Positions 23,042-26,343 of a DNA stretch of 26,343 nt are shown here, piece after piece. The notes below the pieces were generated by a model, which searched no databases, had not been told where the DNA came from, and saw nothing but the letters and a program-made list of their open reading frames with translations. Source of the stretch: CAWACC01 sp964390695 (lineage in GTDB: Bacteria > Chlamydiota > Chlamydiia > Chlamydiales > Parachlamydiaceae); the NCBI GenBank assembly GCA_964390695.1, contig CAYMKI010000030.1, forward strand, positions 1-26,343, written 5' to 3'. Each line of letters begins with the position of its first letter. Position 1 is the first letter of the stretch. Made by a program: the position numbers and the translations under genes.

Positions 23042-24149
23042 AATCTACTTGGACAATAATGCAAGCACAGCTGTGGACCCTTGCATTATCCCGTCTATTA
23101 TCCAACATCTCCAAACCATTCAAGGGAATCCTTCAAGCCTGCATGCACCTGGCCTAGAGGCCCGCAAGATCCTTTCTGCCAGCCGAGAATTCATCTCACA
23201 ATTTCTTAAGGTCAGACCTACAGAGATAGTCTTTACCTCTTCCGGAACTGAAGGCCTGAATATGGTGTTGCGAGGAATTGCCGCCTTGCAGCCACGCGGT
23301 CATATTGTCACATCTTCTGTAGAACATCCTGCCGTATATTCAACGGTCAAATATCTGGAAACGTTAGGTATGCAGGCCACCTATTTACATCCAGGCTTAT
23401 GGGGTGCGGTCAAACCCGAGGCGGTAGAAGCTGCATTGCGCTCAGACACCTGTCTGATAGCCTTGATGGCTGTGAATAATGAGACCGGGGTAAAAACAGA
23501 CATAAATGCCATTGCTGCCATCGCCAAAGAAAAAGGGATTCCTTTGCTGGTCGACGGAGTGGCCTGGTTGGGAAAAGAACCGGTTGTCATACCCGATGGC
23601 GTCTCGGCGATGTGCTTCAGCGGATATAAATTCCACGCCCCTAAAGGCACGGGTTTTGCCTACTTGCGCAGAACATTAAAATTATCCCCCTTGATTACTG
23701 GCGGCGAACAAGAGTTCGGACGCCGTGCCGGTACGGAAAATCTTCCGGGAATTGTGGGCATGGTTGAGGCTTTAAAAATTCTAGCTTCCGTTCAAGAGGA
23801 AAAAGCAGAGCAGATGGCTTACCTCAGAAATAAACTGGAAAAAACGCTCATAGAAAACGTCCCGGGGGTATTTGTCAATGGCGAAGGCCCGCGCATCTGC
23901 AATACCACCAATTTGACCTTCGAAGGCGTCGAAGGCGAAACATTGCTGGCAAAATTGGACATGAAGGGGATCGCGGCCAGCCATGGATCAGCCTGTGCGT
24001 CAGGAGCTTTGGAGCCTTCCCGGATCTTGCTCAATATGGGCTTAAGCCGCAAACAGGCCGCCTCTGCCCTGCGATTTTCTTTAAGTCGTTTTACCACGGA
24101 AGAAGAAATCGACTGCGCGATAGAAAGGATCATCGAAAGCGTTTCTTAG
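23031..24149 (+). CDS. NifS/IscS-like cysteine desulfurase (class V aminotransferase)
   Basis: The 372-residue PLP enzyme has YLDNNASTAVDP at the N-terminus, SSVEHPAV (His99, stacks on PLP), NNETGV (Asn150), LLVDGVAW (Asp175), SGYKFHAPKGTG (Lys200, Schiff base) and ASHGSACASGALEPS (Cys322, persulfide carrier). It would release sulfur from cysteine for Fe-S clusters or thio-modifications. Odd points: the Gln that normally follows in DAVQ is Ala (Asp175-Gly-Val-Ala178), and the residue before the PLP Lys is Tyr rather than His. Those changes suggest a divergent subgroup. The first codons overlap the end of the PP2C gene. No iscU, sufBCD or thiI lies nearby, so I give no symbol. Confidence 0.9.
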   Translation: MNGRIYLDNNASTAVDPCIIPSIIQHLQTIQGNPSSLHAPGLEARKILSASREFISQFLKVRPTEIVFTSSGTEGLNMVLRGIAALQPRGHIVTSSVEHPAVYSTVKYLETLGMQATYLHPGLWGAVKPEAVEAALRSDTCLIALMAVNNETGVKTDINAIAAIAKEKGIPLLVDGVAWLGKEPVVIPDGVSAMCFSGYKFHAPKGTGFAYLRRTLKLSPLITGGEQEFGRRAGTENLPGIVGMVEALKILASVQEEKAEQMAYLRNKLEKTLIENVPGVFVNGEGPRICNTTNLTFEGVEGETLLAKLDMKGIAASHGSACASGALEPSRILLNMGLSRKQAASALRFSLSRFTTEEEIDCAIERIIESVS

Positions 24150-24163
24150 AAGATCGGACACTT

Positions 24164-24985
24164 ATGATTATTGAAGAAACAATTTCGATGATGATAGATA
24201 ATATGAAAGCCCAAGCTATATTGCTTTATGGGTCATACGCTCAAAATGCGCAGGACGAGCATTCTGATTTCGATCTTCTAGTATTGCTGAAAGAGATCCC
24301 GATTCCAACCTATAGGCAAGAAGTTTATGAAAAAATTCCCAAAGCAAAAATAATTGAAATCGCTCCAAAAAGTATTCAGAAGGATAAAGGATGGGACAAC
24401 TCCTGGTCTCCTATCAATGACAAGCTGTTGGTTCAAGATAAAAGGGTGGAAATTGGCTATAATACAACCCGCTGGGTGGGTCTTATAGTCGATAATCTAA
24501 TCGTAAAGCATAAAACTTCATGTAATGAATTTCCTTTTAGACCCTATACGTTTCTGGGTTTAATCGAAGCTAGTCAAATACTGTATGATCGCAATCACTT
24601 TATACAAAAGATTCGATCGAAGATACGGCCTATTCCTGAGCTGCTAAAAAAGGCCATTTTTCAAGAATTTTATCCTGTTCTTCTTGAAGCTCATGAAGAA
24701 CTCAAGGATTATACAGCCAGGAATATTGGCATTCTTGCCTATCAGTTCCATTTATTTCGTGCAATGGATGCTCTTCTGCAGGTCCTATTCGTCCTCAATG
24801 ATGTATACGATCCTGCTTTGAAGAGAATCGAGCCCTTTCTTTTTAATTTGAAGCTGCTTCCTCCCAATTTTAAAGAGTTTGTAGTTCATATATTGCCAAG
24901 ATTTTATGAGAGACAAAATGATGTGAGTTATTTTTTGGATGAGACCATTCATTTTCTGCAACAGCACAGATTAAACCTCATTTGA
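24164..24985 (+). CDS. MNT-type nucleotidyltransferase-domain protein
   Basis: The 273-residue protein begins with a minimal nucleotidyltransferase domain: ILLYGSYAQNAQDEHSDFDLLVLL, that is Gly23-Ser24 and the Asp35-x-Asp37 metal pair. A third carboxylate may be in KRVEIGY (Glu rather than Asp). The C-terminal 150 residues are helical and resemble the DUF4037/KNTase-like substrate-binding half found in antibiotic nucleotidyltransferases. It may transfer a nucleotide to a small molecule or a protein. No HEPN partner is beside it, which argues against a MNT-HEPN toxin pair, though a HEPN-like helical half could be fused. It starts 14 bp after the desulfurase with a weak ribosome site. Confidence 0.75.
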   Translation: MIIEETISMMIDNMKAQAILLYGSYAQNAQDEHSDFDLLVLLKEIPIPTYRQEVYEKIPKAKIIEIAPKSIQKDKGWDNSWSPINDKLLVQDKRVEIGYNTTRWVGLIVDNLIVKHKTSCNEFPFRPYTFLGLIEASQILYDRNHFIQKIRSKIRPIPELLKKAIFQEFYPVLLEAHEELKDYTARNIGILAYQFHLFRAMDALLQVLFVLNDVYDPALKRIEPFLFNLKLLPPNFKEFVVHILPRFYERQNDVSYFLDETIHFLQQHRLNLI

Positions 24986-25073
24986 AAAATTCATTTTGGA
25001 TTTACATGCTAGAGAAAGAAGGGTTATACTATACGTTGATTGCCGGCTTGCCAAATGAAATAAAGTAAAAGTT

Positions 25074-25817
25074 ATGAAATCTAAAAATATAGCCTTAATT
25101 ACAGGAGCATCTTCTGGTATAGGAGAAGCCTTATCTCGAGAGTTGATCGCGCGGGGATGGTTTGTCATCGGAATGGCTCGCTCTCAAGATAGACTTGCAG
25201 CTATCCAAAAAGAGCTCGGGAATTCCTTTATGCCGGTTATCTGTGACGTATCGCAGGAATCTGACATAAAAAGAGCTTCAAAGGATATCCTAGATGCAGG
25301 CATGTGTCCCACGCATTTTTTTATGAATGCAGGTATAGCCGGGGAAAAAGTGATTGAGAATCCCGATGCCTTCGACCTTTCCATTCATGAGAAAATTATG
25401 GCTGTCAATTATTTTGGTGTGTTGTCATTTGTTGAATTTTGGAATAGACCAGCTCAGAATAATGGTGGAGCTAATTTTATTGTCACTAGTTCTATCAATG
25501 CAATATTTGCACCCCCGACCGGAAGCGCCTATTGTGCCTCAAAAGCTGCCATTTCGAAGGCTTTTGAAAGTTTGGCTTTAACCTATTTCGGAACGAATCT
25601 TAAATTTTCAATCGTCTATTCCGGACCGGTAGCTACTAAAGGTCTCAAAGGCCGTCTTCCTTTTACTTGGCAACCTGAAAAAATGGCTAGATATATGGCC
25701 GATTTTGCTGTTAAGGGTAAGTCTCATGGGGAGCCCTCCCTTTTTTATGCAATTGTATGCCGTTTCCTAAGAGCTCTACCCTATCATTGGACCATGAAGA
25801 TACTCAAAAAAATATGA
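25074..25817 (+). CDS. Short-chain dehydrogenase/reductase (SDR)
   Basis: The 247-residue NAD(P)-dependent oxidoreductase has the classical SDR motifs: TGASSGIG (10-17), CDVSQESD (Asp after the fourth strand), MNAGIAG (NAG), VTSSINAIF (Ser140), and YCASK (Tyr153, Lys157), then YSGPVATKG. The catalytic triad is complete. Arg in MARSQDRL after the second strand favours NADPH. The C-terminus is short and basic (RALPYHWTMKILKKI). The substrate is unknown. Its stop overlaps the next start as ATGA, so it is translationally coupled to the phosphotransferase-like gene. Confidence 0.88.
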   Translation: MKSKNIALITGASSGIGEALSRELIARGWFVIGMARSQDRLAAIQKELGNSFMPVICDVSQESDIKRASKDILDAGMCPTHFFMNAGIAGEKVIENPDAFDLSIHEKIMAVNYFGVLSFVEFWNRPAQNNGGANFIVTSSINAIFAPPTGSAYCASKAAISKAFESLALTYFGTNLKFSIVYSGPVATKGLKGRLPFTWQPEKMARYMADFAVKGKSHGEPSLFYAIVCRFLRALPYHWTMKILKKI

Positions 25818-26343
25818 ATCTCCAAATTGCCAAATACAAAGATTTGCTCCATCTTCCTGACGCCAAATTTTCGCTAATTGAGCATGAAGATGCTATGGTT
25901 GCAGTCGTTTATAGAATAGCTGTAGACAAGGGTAGAGAGTATATTTTAAAGATCTGTTCTCGTGCAGGGGACTATCAGCGAGAAACGTATTTTTTGAGAC
26001 TTTTAGAAAATAAGATACCCGTTCCACGCATTATTCAACTTGTAGAGCCATCGGTTGACCTCCATGGGGCTATTTTGATGGAGTGCTTACCTGGACATCT
26101 CCTAAATATCGAAGATATGAGTGAGACTTTAGCTTATGAGATTGGCAGCATTCTCGCCCAAATTCATGATACAAAAACGCAGGGCTATGGAGATCTTACC
26201 CAGCCAGATCTTCTAGAAGTAGATCCGCGCATTCCATTTACGTCAAAGTTTGAAGAGGGACTTGACGAGTGTAGAGACCATTTGCCTAGCAGCATGATCG
26301 ATCAGTGCCGCATAACTTTTGATCGTCACATAAATCTGCTAGC
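25814..26343 (+). CDS. Aminoglycoside-phosphotransferase (APH)-like kinase, 3' end cut off by the window
   Basis: The open frame starts at the ATG overlapping the SDR stop by four bases and runs off the right edge after about 176 codons. The N-lobe is recognisable: EYILKICSRAGDYQRETYFL holds the ATP-binding Lys and helix Glu, PVPRIIQLV is the usual VPVPxxl segment, AILMECLPG is the hinge (cf. LLMEyLPG), and EIGSILAQIHDTKTQGYGDLT is the helix before the catalytic loop. The catalytic HGDxxxxN lies beyond the window. It would phosphorylate a small molecule or protein; a resistance role cannot be inferred from this. Confidence 0.8.
   Translation, partial: MNLQIAKYKDLLHLPDAKFSLIEHEDAMVAVVYRIAVDKGREYILKICSRAGDYQRETYFLRLLENKIPVPRIIQLVEPSVDLHGAILMECLPGHLLNIEDMSETLAYEIGSILAQIHDTKTQGYGDLTQPDLLEVDPRIPFTSKFEEGLDECRDHLPSSMIDQCRITFDRHINLL

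Noticed and set aside
24164..24985. MNT-HEPN toxin-antitoxin pair
   Set aside because: There is a nucleotidyltransferase domain but no separate HEPN gene next to it, and the protein is longer than a minimal MNT antitoxin.

Overview
The window most likely comes from an environmental (amoeba-associated) member of the Chlamydiae. The evidence is indirect: a second-type GroEL with no groES beside it, a PP2C phosphatase overlapping a NifS-like cysteine desulfurase (an arrangement I recall from Chlamydia, CT259/CT258), RecD2, a membrane-anchored phospholipase D, and several secreted or effector-like proteins with eukaryote-style folds. Base composition looks moderate (by eye in the low-to-mid 40s % GC), with a visibly AT-richer stretch at about 15.3-17.7 kb. 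No 16S rRNA or tRNA is present to settle the taxonomy.

Layout. 1-606: minus-strand membrane-anchored protein running off the left edge. 808-3286: minus-strand nadC-groEL pair with a 17-nt overlap, preceded by a degenerate CIRCE-like palindrome. 3.3-3.97 kb: gene-poor stretch with a doubtful ORF and a GC-rich dispersed repeat. 3975-6900: secreted S10 serine carboxypeptidase and an MFS transporter. 6908-7177: small acidic Cys-rich lipoprotein. 7.2-7.87 kb: MITE-like non-coding element with two strong hairpins. 7873-8980: cyclase-family hydrolase and cupin, overlapping. 9145-12389: recD2 and a phospholipase D.

12.4-17.7 kb is the most striking part. Three successive plus-strand genes encode proteins that look like unrelated cysteine-hydrolase folds: a permuted papain/YiiX-like protein with a long C-terminal domain, a YopT-like (peptidase C58) protein, and an exported caspase/CHAT-like His-Cys protein. 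A small unknown minus-strand gene sits among them. Together with the adjacent phospholipase D this is a candidate host-interaction (effector) island. It ends at the SRP RNA gene (ffs, 17788-17886), which is not covered by any real protein gene.

Between ffs and a methyltransferase gene lies a 191-bp-period tandem repeat that also contains the 100-N assembly gap; the repeat has copied the 3' end of the methyltransferase gene. 19.4-22.1 kb is a tight plus-strand operon: CPBP intramembrane protease, secreted serpin, secreted DUF4019 protein, ending in a strong hairpin. 22.3-24.1 kb holds the PP2C phosphatase and NifS-like enzyme. The right end has a nucleotidyltransferase, an SDR oxidoreductase and a truncated APH-like phosphotransferase, the last two overlapping by 4 nt.
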